Shown in pieces: positions 6,216-13,318 of a stretch of DNA of 13,318 bases. Source of the stretch: Acidimicrobiaceae bacterium (GTDB lineage: Bacteria; Actinomycetota; Acidimicrobiia; Acidimicrobiales; Acidimicrobiaceae); contig JABEUO010000054.1 of NCBI GenBank assembly GCA_013044415.1, positions 1 to 13,318 on the forward strand, in the 5' to 3' direction. The notes below the pieces were generated by a model. The model made no database searches, was not told the origin of the DNA, and saw only the letters and a program-made list of their open reading frames with translations. Each line of letters begins with the position of its first letter. Position 1 is the first letter of the stretch. The translations under genes were made by a program, and so were the position numbers.

Positions 6216-8066
6216 TCATTCGACGGTGACGGTCTTGGCGAGATTCCTCGGCCTATCGACGTCAAAACCTCTATACCTAGCGAGGTGATACGCGAGAATC
6301 TGTAGAGGAATCGTGTCGAGCACCGGACTAAGGAGTGGATGGGTTTCGGGGACGACAAAAGCGGCATCGCCTTCGGCGATTGTCTCATTGTCGCCTTCGC
6401 TGGCCACCAACAAGACCTTGGCACCCCTCGCCTTTACCTCTTGCAGATTCGCCATCACCTTCTCCCACAACCTACCTCTGGTTGCAATGGCCACCACGAC
6501 CGATGAGGCATCTAACATCGCTATTGGGCCGTGCTTCAGCTCCCCGGCAGGGAAACCCTCCGCAGGCAAATAGCTGAGCTCCTTGAGCTTCAGGGCCCCT
6601 TCTAGTGCAACGGGAAAACCGACATTGCGGCCTATGAAGTAGAACCGTTCGAAATTCTCCACCTTGGAGGCGACTCCGACCATCTCGGCGAATCTGTTGG
6701 TAAGTTGTCCAACCTTCTCCGCAAGCTCCTCCAGGGCACTAGCCAGCGAGCGAAGCTCAGCGGTGGTCGAAGTTCCCTTCAGTTTTGCAAAGTAGATCGC
6801 AAAGAGCTCAAGAGCGACTATTTGTGCCAAGTAGGTCTTCGTCGATGCCACACACACCTCGGGCCCTGCGTGAGTATAGATAACAGAATCCGCCATCCTC
6901 GCCATCGAAGAATCCACGACGTTGGATACTACGAGGCTCACCGCCCCGGAACTAGACGCTTCGGCGAGGGCCGCAATAGTGTCCAAAGTCTCACCAGATT
7001 GACTCACCGCAATCACCAAGGTCTGTTCGTCTAATCTGGGCTCGCGATATCGAAACTCGCTCGCAACGTCGAGTTCTACGGGTATTTTGCATAAGCTCTC
7101 GATCGCGTACCTCGCCGCCATACAGGCATGGTAGCTAGTTCCACAGCCGATCATAAATATCTTGTTGACCCTCTGGAGCTTTTCTACCTCAACCCGGAGT
7201 TCGTCAAGCTGGATACCCGAGGTGTCCCAGTGCTGGAGCCTCCCTGCGAGGGTGTCCCTTATCGCCTGGGGTTGCTCCATAATCTCTTTGGACATGAAGT
7301 CGTCATAGCCATCCCTCGCCGCCCTAGTCAAGTCCCAGGTGACGACGAACTCTCTAGGTTCAACCTCAGTATGGTCCAACTTGAACGCCCTGACTTCACC
7401 GAGCTCTACGCTCGCGACGACTGCGTCGTCGATCTGGTAGTAGTGTTTTGCCCTGCCAAGTATCGCTGGGATATCTGAGGCGATAAAACCCTCGTCACCA
7501 TTGGTAGCGATTATCAGCGGACTCGTCCTTCTCACACATGCCAGGAGGGTCGGTCGAGAGGTCTCCATCGCAACGATAGCCATCGCCCCCCGCAACTTGG
7601 AAAATACTTCCGCCAACGCATCGTCGATACGGTCTGTACCGCCTAAAGCCACCTCTAAAAGGTGCGCAATTACCTCGGTGTCGGTGTCTGAAGTAAACAG
7701 ATGACCCTGGCTCAGGAGCTCGTCTTTGAGCTCTGCGAAATTCTCTACTATCCCGTTATGAACGACGGCTACCCGACCGGAGCAGTCAAACTGCGGATGC
7801 GCATTCTCCTGCGAGGGCTTGCCGTGGGTGGCCCACCGATTGTGACCCACTCCAGAAACCGACTCCGAGCCTTGGAAATCTTTGACATGCTTTGCGAGGA
7901 GTTCCACCGAGTGCGTGCCGGTGGCCTCTCTCACCCTTTTGAACGATCCATCCTGATAGATTGCCATCCCAGCCGAATCGTAGCCTCGGTATTCAAGCCG
8001 CCTAAGCGCCTCAACGATCACTTCAGGGGCGTCACGGACCCCACTAACCCCAATAATCCCGCACAT
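6216..8066 (-). CDS. glmS: Glutamine--fructose-6-phosphate aminotransferase (isomerizing)
   Basis: Converts fructose-6-phosphate and glutamine to glucosamine-6-phosphate and glutamate, the committed step to UDP-GlcNAc. The 616-residue protein has the N-terminal class II glutaminase: MCGIIGV with nucleophile Cys2, GHNRWATHG at 75-82, NGIVEN at 104-109 and SDTDTE at 126-131. Two SIS sugar-isomerase domains follow, with GCGTSYHA, SQSGETLDT and ASTKTYLAQ in the first and EGALKLKELSYLPAEGFPAGELKHGP in the second. The C-terminus NLAKTVTVE includes the conserved lysine. The ATG at 8066 has no recognisable Shine-Dalgarno site. It follows glmM after 76 bases that hold tandem 10-bp repeats, so it may have its own promoter. 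Confidence 0.98.
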   Translation of the reverse strand: MCGIIGVSGVRDAPEVIVEALRRLEYRGYDSAGMAIYQDGSFKRVREATGTHSVELLAKHVKDFQGSESVSGVGHNRWATHGKPSQENAHPQFDCSGRVAVVHNGIVENFAELKDELLSQGHLFTSDTDTEVIAHLLEVALGGTDRIDDALAEVFSKLRGAMAIVAMETSRPTLLACVRRTSPLIIATNGDEGFIASDIPAILGRAKHYYQIDDAVVASVELGEVRAFKLDHTEVEPREFVVTWDLTRAARDGYDDFMSKEIMEQPQAIRDTLAGRLQHWDTSGIQLDELRVEVEKLQRVNKIFMIGCGTSYHACMAARYAIESLCKIPVELDVASEFRYREPRLDEQTLVIAVSQSGETLDTIAALAEASSSGAVSLVVSNVVDSSMARMADSVIYTHAGPEVCVASTKTYLAQIVALELFAIYFAKLKGTSTTAELRSLASALEELAEKVGQLTNRFAEMVGVASKVENFERFYFIGRNVGFPVALEGALKLKELSYLPAEGFPAGELKHGPIAMLDASSVVVAIATRGRLWEKVMANLQEVKARGAKVLLVASEGDNETIAEGDAAFVVPETHPLLSPVLDTIPLQILAYHLARYRGFDVDRPRNLAKTVTVE

Positions 8067-8095
8067 AGGTTAGAGCTTAGGCCAAATGTACCAAC

Positions 8096-8125
8096 TATCC
8101 CATTGAATCCAATTGCATCCAATTG
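8096..8125 (-). repeat. Three tandem 10-bp repeats upstream of glmS
   Basis: Read on the minus strand the copies are CAATTGGATG, CAATTGGATT and CAATGGGATA, arranged head to tail with no spacer, ending 29 bases before the glmS ATG. Copies 1 and 2 differ at one position and copy 3 at two or three. Part of the array can also fold as CCAATTG-CATC-CAATTGG (8109-8126). A 10-bp period places each copy on the same DNA face, which would suit cooperative protein binding. Function is inferred. Confidence 0.6.
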
Positions 8126-8142
8126 GCACTAGCTAGGTCTAC

Positions 8143-9465
8143 CTACTCCTCGATGGAATCGGCGATTGACTGAGCGATGCTTTGAGCTAGGTCCTGAGAC
8201 TCCGCTTCCACCATGACCCTAACCACAGGTTCGGTACCTGAGGCGCGCAGCAGGATCCTCCCACTATCTCCCAAAATATCCTTCGCCCTCTCAATGGCCT
8301 CGCATACGCGATCGGTGGACGATGCCCTCTGGGGGTCTCGAACGGTTACCGAAATCAGAACTTGTGGGTACTTTGTCATCGCATTTTGCGAGATGGTTGA
8401 TAGCTTCGAATCGGATCTAGCAAGGAGGTCCAATAACATCGAACCCGTCAGTAGGCCGTCGCCGGTAGTCGCATAGTCAGAGAAGATGATATGACCAGAC
8501 TGTTCGCCCCCCAGGCACAGCCCGTTGGCCTCCATGGCGTCGAGCACAAAGCGATCACCGACAGGAGTGACGATCATGGATACCCCCAGGCCTTCCATCG
8601 CCCGATGAAGGCCGAGGTTGCTCATCACGGTGGCTGCAATCCCACCACCTTTGAGTCTTCCGCCATCGATGAGGTCCGGCACGAACATGGCCATCAACTG
8701 GTCTCCGTCGACCACCTCACCGGTTTCACTCACCGCAATCACACGATCGGCATCGCCATCGAAAGCGAGGCCGACGTCAGCCCTCGACTGCAATACCGCC
8801 CTACGCAGGGGCTCGATATTGGTCGAACCACAGTTTTCGTTGATATTTCTTCCCGAAGGGGTGTCGGATAAGATACCGACAACCCGCACCCCGAGTTCCT
8901 CAAATAGCCCTCTGGCCACCGACGTCGCCGCTCCATTGGCCAGATCGAGGACCACCCGAAGATCGCTCCGATCCTCGTTTGTCCCGATCGAAGCCAAAAT
9001 ATGTTGTCGATAATGCGAGGAAATATCTTCAACGCTTAGCGTGCCTATCGGCGAATTTGCCTTTGGCTGCTCTAAGTGGATAAAGGCCTCAATAGCGTCC
9101 TCCACGGAGCGCTGATCATCCTCTGACAGCTTCCTCCCGCCGGCGGCGAAGACCTTGAGTCCGTTATCAAAGTAAGGATTATGCGAAGCAGATACTACCA
9201 CTGCAGGAAGTCGATAGATGGAGGAAGCGAACGCTATCGCCCCGGTCGGCGCCACTCCTAGGTCGACGACGTCGACACCAACGCTCATAAGACCCGCCGC
9301 AACACCGGCGACGAGCATAGGTCCCGACTCTCTCGTATCCCGACCGATTATCACTCGGTCGGCGCCAAGAACCTCTCCGACGCCCACGCCTAAAGCTAGG
9401 GCCAGCGAAACCGTTAAGGTCTCGTTGGCCCTGCCTCGAATTCCATCTGTTCCAAAACGGAGCAA
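8143..9465 (-). CDS. glmM: Phosphoglucosamine mutase
   Basis: Interconverts glucosamine-6-phosphate and glucosamine-1-phosphate, the step after GlmS. Starting at TTG 9465 gives 440 residues opening MLRFGTDGIRG, the standard family start. The frame is open further upstream to 9543, but that would add 26 unrelated residues overlapping rpsI. Key motifs are the phosphoserine loop SASHNP with Ser94, metal-binding DGDADR at 236-241, sugar-binding GGEQSGH at 319-325 and the phosphate-binding RASGTEPVVRV near 408. The TTG lies 4 bases after the rpsI stop and lacks a clear Shine-Dalgarno site, so reinitiation after rpsI is likely. rplM-rpsI-glmM is a common actinobacterial order. Confidence 0.96.
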   Translation of the reverse strand: MLRFGTDGIRGRANETLTVSLALALGVGVGEVLGADRVIIGRDTRESGPMLVAGVAAGLMSVGVDVVDLGVAPTGAIAFASSIYRLPAVVVSASHNPYFDNGLKVFAAGGRKLSEDDQRSVEDAIEAFIHLEQPKANSPIGTLSVEDISSHYRQHILASIGTNEDRSDLRVVLDLANGAATSVARGLFEELGVRVVGILSDTPSGRNINENCGSTNIEPLRRAVLQSRADVGLAFDGDADRVIAVSETGEVVDGDQLMAMFVPDLIDGGRLKGGGIAATVMSNLGLHRAMEGLGVSMIVTPVGDRFVLDAMEANGLCLGGEQSGHIIFSDYATTGDGLLTGSMLLDLLARSDSKLSTISQNAMTKYPQVLISVTVRDPQRASSTDRVCEAIERAKDILGDSGRILLRASGTEPVVRVMVEAESQDLAQSIAQSIADSIEE

Positions 9466-9469
9466 GAAA

Positions 9470-9862
9470 CTAACGCTTAGAGAATTGAGGGGCCTTCCGG
9501 GCCTTCTTGAGGCCGTACTTCTTGGACTCCTTCTCTCGGGCATCCCGGGTCAGAAAGCCAGCCTTCTTGAGAATACCCCTGAGTTCGGGATCCGCCTCGA
9601 TCAGAGCCCGAGCAATTCCGAGCCGAATAGCACCGGCCTGCCCGGCCATTCCGCCGCCATCCACGGTAATTGAAAGGTCGTATTCAGAAGCAACCTGCGC
9701 CACTCGCAGTGGCTCGGTGGCCATCGTCTGCTGGGCAAGAGAAGTTATATAACTGGCAAAGGGTCTGTTGTTGACGGTGATATTACCTTCGCCTGCGGAA
9801 AGCCTCACCCTAGCAATGGCTTGCTTACGCCTTCCAGTGGATTGAATGGTTGTCTTAGTCAT
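9470..9862 (-). CDS. rpsI: 30S ribosomal protein S9
   Basis: Small-subunit protein whose C-terminal tail reaches the P-site tRNA. The 130-residue product begins near GRRKQAIARVRL, contains the ITVDGGGMAGQAGAIRLGIARAL core and ends in the typical basic tail KKYGLKKARKAPQFSKR. Length is normal. The ATG at 9862 follows the rplM stop by 29 bases, with GAGAGG about 11 bases upstream. It is coupled to glmM downstream. Confidence 0.98.
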   Translation of the reverse strand: MTKTTIQSTGRRKQAIARVRLSAGEGNITVNNRPFASYITSLAQQTMATEPLRVAQVASEYDLSITVDGGGMAGQAGAIRLGIARALIEADPELRGILKKAGFLTRDAREKESKKYGLKKARKAPQFSKR

Positions 9863-9891
9863 TTATTCAAAAACCTCTCGGATCAAAAAAC

Positions 9892-10347
9892 TCAAGCACT
9901 CTTGGGCGCTGTGCCAAGGGTGCGTAAAACCGGTTGCTGTGCCTGGTGGGGATGGTCTGGCCCCGAATAGACCTTGAGCTTCTTAGCCATCTGTCGCCCT
10001 AGCGGACCATGGGGCAACATCCCCTTGACCGCTTTTTCAATCACGAACTCTGGCTTATCCTTGAGGAGGTCCCTATAGAGGGCGGCCCGCAGGTGACCCG
10101 GATAGCCCGTGTGGTGGTAGGCGAACTTACGATCGGCCTTATTAGACGTCAGCACTATTTTGTCTGCGTTAATCACAATCACATGGTCGCCCGCGTCTAG
10201 ATAGGGGGCAAAGATAGCCTTATGTTTGCCCCTGATAATGTGCGCCACTTCGGTGGCGAGTCTCCCCAACACCATCCCTTCGGCGTCTACTACATACCAC
10301 TTGCGGTCCGCAACAGCGTCAGACTGCTTGGTCACGAATGTCTTCAT
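9892..10347 (-). CDS. rplM: 50S ribosomal protein L13
   Basis: Large-subunit assembly protein. The 151 residues begin MKTFVTKQSDAVADRKWYVVDAEGMVLGRLAT, as expected for L13. They continue with the HVIVINADKI strand, HHTGYPGHLR, and the VKGMLPHGPLGRQMAKKLKVY motif. The frame is open 17 codons further upstream, but those residues overlap truA and do not match L13. The ATG at 10347 has GGTGAGG three bases upstream, and this site contains the truA TGA, so the two genes are likely coupled. S9 and L13 are paired in most bacteria. Confidence 0.97.
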   Translation of the reverse strand: MKTFVTKQSDAVADRKWYVVDAEGMVLGRLATEVAHIIRGKHKAIFAPYLDAGDHVIVINADKIVLTSNKADRKFAYHHTGYPGHLRAALYRDLLKDKPEFVIEKAVKGMLPHGPLGRQMAKKLKVYSGPDHPHQAQQPVLRTLGTAPKSA

Positions 10348-10352
10348 AATCC

Positions 10353-11336
10353 TCACCGGTTTAGAACTTGCTCCTGGCGGCTTTTGCGCCCAAGACACGA
10401 AGAAACAGCATAGACGGAGTTGGGTACTTCACCAACCGAAAAGATTAGCGGATCGACATCCTTGGCGCCGCTGAAGTCCCCGTACCCTACCTCCACCAGG
10501 TAGAGACCCCTAGGAGGAGCCAGATACCTCTTCTCCGTCGGTGGGTAGAGTACACTCCTTGCAAACGAACTGACCGAAGACCTCCCCTTACCCACCTCAA
10601 CCAATGAACCCACAATTCCCCGCACCATCTGGTGACAAAAGGCGTTAGCCCAGATCTCAAAGTCTACGAAACGTCCCCTGCTCTGTAGTCGGACCTCGTA
10701 GACACGCCTCGTAGTCGAAGTACCATCGGGACCCTTTTTGCAAAATCCCGCAAAATCATGCTCACCGACCAGGACGTAGGACGCCGATCTCATAGCTGGC
10801 AAGTCGAGTTCATAGGGAACTTGCCAGCTCCGATCTGAAGTCGTTGCGTCCCTCTCTGTTCCGGGAAGGATCCTGTAGAGGTAGTGTCGATACCTCGCCG
10901 AATGCCGAGCAGAGAAGGAAGGTTCGCTCAACCCGAGCCAGTTCACCGAGACGTCGTCTGGCAGTTGTCTCGCCAGCGACTGGTATAGGCCGTCTAATCC
11001 GCCTTTATGGGCGGGTCCCGAAAAGCTAATCACCTGGCCTAAGGCGTGTACACCCGAATCGGTACGGCCCGCAACCACTATCTCTACGTGGTGCCGAAGC
11101 GCCCTTTCAATCGCAACCCCGAGTACACCGATGACCGTTCTCTGTCCGGCTTGATAAGCAATCCCGTGGTATCCGGTGCCGACGTAGCTGATCGAAGCGG
11201 CGTAATGCAAAACGGCCCCATCGGGGGCCGCATCGCAACTCTCTAGCTCAGCCTGAGAAGCTTCGGAAAGCAGAGGGGTCTCTTGATCGAAGAGACCTCC
11301 CTGTTCGACTTCGTTAGTGTGGTGAGTCCGTGTCAC
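10353..11336 (-). CDS. truA: tRNA pseudouridine(38-40) synthase
   Basis: Isomerises uridine to pseudouridine at positions 38-40 of the tRNA anticodon arm. The 327-residue protein carries the catalytic motif AGRTDSGVHALGQV with Asp93, the AYQAGQRTVIGVL entry segment, SFSARHSARYRHYLYRI, the HDFAGFCKKG stretch and the C-terminal FCHQMVRGIVGSLVEVGKG. The GTG at 11336 overlaps the rplQ stop as GTGA. This leaves about 44 residues before the usual TruA start; a TTG at codon 43 (MHYAASISYVG) is a plausible alternative. Position after rplQ is typical of actinobacteria. Identity is firm; the exact start is uncertain. Confidence 0.95.
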   Translation of the reverse strand: MTRTHHTNEVEQGGLFDQETPLLSEASQAELESCDAAPDGAVLHYAASISYVGTGYHGIAYQAGQRTVIGVLGVAIERALRHHVEIVVAGRTDSGVHALGQVISFSGPAHKGGLDGLYQSLARQLPDDVSVNWLGLSEPSFSARHSARYRHYLYRILPGTERDATTSDRSWQVPYELDLPAMRSASYVLVGEHDFAGFCKKGPDGTSTTRRVYEVRLQSRGRFVDFEIWANAFCHQMVRGIVGSLVEVGKGRSSVSSFARSVLYPPTEKRYLAPPRGLYLVEVGYGDFSGAKDVDPLIFSVGEVPNSVYAVSSCLGRKSRQEQVLNR

Positions 11337-11689
11337 ACGAGTTCTATGACAACCATTGGGGCGTTATCCCCGTGACGTGGACCCCGCTTCAAAATCCTCG
11401 TATAACCACCAGAGCGTCCCTCGTATCTTGGACCAATGTCCTCAAAGAGTTTGTGCGCCATATCCTTATCCCTCAGGAAAGATACGACCAGACGCTGATT
11501 GTGGACCCCGCCGGCCTTGGCCTTTGTAATCAACTTCTCAACTACCGGCTTAAGGAGCTTCGCCTTAGTCTCGGTGGTCATAATCGACTCTGCGGCGATC
11601 AAAGACGCCGCCAAGTTAGCCAAAATGGCCTTCTGGTGCGCTGCGCTGTGGCCTAGTCTCTTGCCCTTCTTCGGGCGTCCGGGTGTCAT
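11333..11689 (-). CDS. rplQ: 50S ribosomal protein L17
   Basis: Large-subunit protein near the peptide exit tunnel. The 118 residues show GRPKKGKRLGHSAAHQKAILANLAASLIAAESIMTTETKAKLL, the family signature, then a KLITKAKAG loop and the C-terminal GYTRILKRGPRHGDNAPMVVIELV. The ATG shares one base with the rpoA TAA (TAATG), and the stop overlaps the truA GTG. Length matches the short form of L17. Confidence 0.98.
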   Translation of the reverse strand: MTPGRPKKGKRLGHSAAHQKAILANLAASLIAAESIMTTETKAKLLKPVVEKLITKAKAGGVHNQRLVVSFLRDKDMAHKLFEDIGPRYEGRSGGYTRILKRGPRHGDNAPMVVIELV

Positions 11690-12627
11690 TAGTCCCTGCT
11701 CCTCAATTGAAGTCCGCGGCCTTCAAGTCTCGAAGTGACCTCGTCTAAAGACTTCTGGCCAAAATTAGTAATTGCAAGTAGATCTTCGGCCGTACGGTTT
11801 ATCAGCTCGCCTATCGAGTTGATCTGCGCACGCTTGAGGCAGTTTCTCGGACGCTCAGTAAGACCCAACTCCTCAATCGGGAGATCGAGGTCGTATGAAC
11901 GCACTTCGTCAACTTCCGCCTCGGTCAGCTCAAGACCTTGCGGGCTCTCGCTAGTCTCTGCGATCAGAACCATCAGGTTCTTCAAGGTCTCTCCGGCGGA
12001 CGCAAGGGCGTCAGATGGCGAAATCGAGCCGTCGGTCTCTATGTCCAATGTCAAGAGATCGTAGTCCGTTGCCTGCTCGACCCTTGTTGGGGTAACCGTA
12101 AATGCGACCCTCCTCACCGGGGAGAAGATCGAGTCAACCGGAATAATGCCGATCGTCGCTGACCTCTTATTCTTGTCGGCCGAGCGATAGCCTTTACCCC
12201 TCTCGACAACTGCGTCGAAAGCGAGTCGTCCCTTTGCGCTCAAACTGGCTATATGTAGATCGGGATTGACGATCTCAATGTCGGCCGAAAGCGCGAAATC
12301 CTCCGCCCTAACGATCTTCGGGCCACGAACGTCGATCCGAATTGTCACCGGCTCCTCGGAGAAGGACCTTACGACAACGTCCTTGAGGTTCAAGACGATA
12401 TCGGTAATGTCCTCCTTCACCCCGCTAAGCGTGGTGAACTCGTGCAGAGCATCGTCAAAACGCAGCTGGGTTATAGCTGCGCCAGGAATAGACGACAGAA
12501 GCACACGCCTCAACGAATTTCCAATAGTGTGGCCAAATCCCGGCTCTAGCGGGCCGATAGTGAACTTCTGACGGTTCCCTATCGCCTCGCCGACCGCTTC
12601 TACCTTTGGTCTCTGAATAAAAAGCAC
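11689..12627 (-). CDS. rpoA: DNA-directed RNA polymerase subunit alpha
   Basis: Dimeric alpha subunit that nucleates RNA polymerase assembly and contacts promoter UP elements and activators. The 312-residue protein has an alpha-NTD with FTIGPLEPGFGHTIGNSLRRVLLSSIPGAAIT and the LNLKDVVV segment. After a linker comes the alpha-CTD from about residue 235, with the DNA-contacting RPRNCLKRAQINSIGELINRTAEDLLAITNFGQKSLDEV region. The start is GTG at 12627, with AGGAG (complement 12632-12636) four bases upstream. It sits 18 bases after rpsD and overlaps rplQ by one base, the standard alpha operon layout. Confidence 0.98.
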   Translation of the reverse strand: MLFIQRPKVEAVGEAIGNRQKFTIGPLEPGFGHTIGNSLRRVLLSSIPGAAITQLRFDDALHEFTTLSGVKEDITDIVLNLKDVVVRSFSEEPVTIRIDVRGPKIVRAEDFALSADIEIVNPDLHIASLSAKGRLAFDAVVERGKGYRSADKNKRSATIGIIPVDSIFSPVRRVAFTVTPTRVEQATDYDLLTLDIETDGSISPSDALASAGETLKNLMVLIAETSESPQGLELTEAEVDEVRSYDLDLPIEELGLTERPRNCLKRAQINSIGELINRTAEDLLAITNFGQKSLDEVTSRLEGRGLQLRSRD

Positions 12628-12645
12628 TTTACTCCTACGAATTGG

Positions 12646-13272
12646 TTACTTGGAGTAGAGCTCGACTATGAGCTGCTCTCTTATCTGGGTATCGATCTGT
12701 TCCCTAAGTGGCGGATTAAGTACCTTCACCTCGAAACCTGTTCCCTCGGCCTCCAGCCAAGCTGGAAGACGGCGGGCCATGGTATCCCTGGTCGTACGGA
12801 CCTGGATATTCTCGCGAGTCTTCGCAATCAGGGCGACCGTATCGCCCTTTTTAAGGCGATAGCTCGGGATATCCACGCGCTTGCCATTGACCGTGACGTG
12901 GCCATGGCTGACGAGCTGACGGGCTTGGGACCTCGAAGAGGCCCAACCCGCTCTGAAGGTGACGTTGTCCAACCTAAGCTCGAGCATCCTCAATAGGTTG
13001 TCACCCGTAATCCCCGACGCGTGGTTCGCTTCGTTGTAAGTATTGGCGAACTGCTTCTCGAGGATTCCGTAGATTCGGCGAGCCTTTTGCTTCTCACGCA
13101 GCTGCGTTGAGTACTCAGATCCCTGCCTCTGTCGGTCCTTGCCATGCTCACCCGGTGGGTAAGGCTTCTTCCCGTCCATCGGGCAAGCCTTGTCGCACTT
13201 CTCTCCCTTGAGGTAGAGCTTCACCTTCTCCCGGCGACATTGCCGACAAACTGGTCCTGTATATCTGGCCAA
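12646..13272 (-). CDS. rpsD: 30S ribosomal protein S4
   Basis: Primary 16S rRNA-binding protein and assembly initiator. The 208 residues include an N-terminal zinc-knuckle pattern with Cys9, Cys12, Cys26 and Cys30 (the C+ form), the YGILEKQF helix, and the S4 RNA-binding domain LRLDNVTFRAGWASSRSQARQLVSHGHVTVNGKRV. The start is TTG at 13272 with GAGGAG upstream. The next Met (residue 32) would delete the zinc site, so TTG is strongly preferred. It lies 18 bases after rpsK. In some bacteria S4 represses the alpha operon; no such site is visible here. Confidence 0.97.
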   Translation of the reverse strand: MARYTGPVCRQCRREKVKLYLKGEKCDKACPMDGKKPYPPGEHGKDRQRQGSEYSTQLREKQKARRIYGILEKQFANTYNEANHASGITGDNLLRMLELRLDNVTFRAGWASSRSQARQLVSHGHVTVNGKRVDIPSYRLKKGDTVALIAKTRENIQVRTTRDTMARRLPAWLEAEGTGFEVKVLNPPLREQIDTQIREQLIVELYSK

Positions 13273-13281
13273 CTTCTAATA

Positions 13282-13287
13282 CTCCTC
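13282..13287 (-). promoter_or_regulatory. Ribosome binding site of rpsD, deciding a TTG start
   Basis: GAGGAG on the minus strand lies nine bases before the TTG at 13272..13270, inside the 18-base rpsK-rpsD gap. It supports TTG initiation of S4. Confidence 0.7.
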
Positions 13288-13290
13288 GAC

Positions 13291-13318
13291 CTAGACCCGA
13301 CGGCGCTTCTTCGGCCTA
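13291..13318 (-). CDS. rpsK: Partial 30S ribosomal protein S11, C-terminus only
   Basis: Nine codons including the stop are visible at the window edge, reading RPKKRRRV then TAG. This basic tail is the characteristic C-terminus of S11, and rpsK directly precedes rpsD in the alpha operon. The rest of the gene lies outside the window. Confidence 0.85.

Noticed and set aside
6128..6424. Minus-strand 98-codon frame overlapping the glmS 3' end
   Set aside because: It is out of frame with glmS, low in recognisable features and mostly inside the glmS coding sequence.
8067..8142. glmS ribozyme or riboswitch
   Set aside because: The gap is only 76 bases, shorter than the ribozyme core plus its flanks, and no matching core was recognised; the ribozyme is also mainly a Firmicutes element.
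8143..9543. Longer glmM frame starting at 9543
   Set aside because: It overlaps the rpsI tail and adds 26 residues unlike GlmM; the TTG at 9465 gives the canonical FGTDGIRG start.
9892..10398. Longer rplM frame starting at 10398
   Set aside because: The extra 17 residues overlap truA and do not match L13; the internal ATG has a ribosome site and the family N-terminus.

Overview
The window reads as a core-genome segment of an actinobacterium of moderate GC content. Gene order resembles the chromosomal stretch that in Mycobacterium tuberculosis runs from the end of the alpha ribosomal operon (rpsK-rpsD-rpoA-rplQ-truA) through rplM-rpsI-glmM and glmS to nnr, alr and tsaE-tsaB. Here the same genes are packed into about 13 kb. 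The compact arrangement, moderate base composition, four-cysteine S4 protein and acpS beside nnr suggest an Acidimicrobiia-like lineage. That placement is inference from recalled gene orders, not a search result. Every supported gene lies on the minus strand, so transcription runs from high to low coordinates. There are 15 complete and 2 partial genes. No tRNA, rRNA, CRISPR array, insertion sequence or phage gene was seen, and no gene-free stretch exceeds about 165 bases.

Region by region, in transcription order. (1) 13318-10353: tail of rpsK, then rpsD, rpoA, rplQ and truA, with 18-nt gaps or 1- to 4-nt overlaps; this is the distal alpha operon with the tRNA pseudouridine synthase attached. 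(2) 10347-8143: rplM, rpsI and glmM, beginning 5 nt after the truA stop, so the block may continue the upstream operon. (3) 8142-8067: a 76-nt gap holding three tandem 10-bp repeats ahead of glmS. (4) 8066-6216: glmS. GlmS makes glucosamine-6-phosphate and GlmM isomerises it to glucosamine-1-phosphate, the route to UDP-GlcNAc and peptidoglycan. (5) 6109-4324: a type II haloacid-dehalogenase-like HAD hydrolase and a LysR-type regulator, separated by an AT-rich gap with dyad and direct repeats. This pair looks like an accessory insertion in a housekeeping cluster. (6) 4254-2325: acpS (phosphopantetheinyl transfer to acyl carrier protein) and nnr (bifunctional NAD(P)H-hydrate repair). (7) 2242-1: alr (D-alanine for the cell wall), a family 4 uracil-DNA glycosylase, tsaE (t6A tRNA modification) and the first 14 codons of a further gene. 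These are coupled by 4-nt overlaps or a 2-nt gap.

The genes serve translation (ribosome, RNA polymerase alpha, tRNA modification), cell-wall precursor supply (GlmS, GlmM, Alr) and cofactor or DNA maintenance (AcpS, Nnr, UDG). I see no clear new biological system. The most interesting signals are regulatory: helically phased 10-bp repeats upstream of glmS, and a similar ATTGAATC-type element upstream of the LysR gene. Non-ATG initiation is also frequent, with four TTG and four GTG starts among the 15 complete genes.
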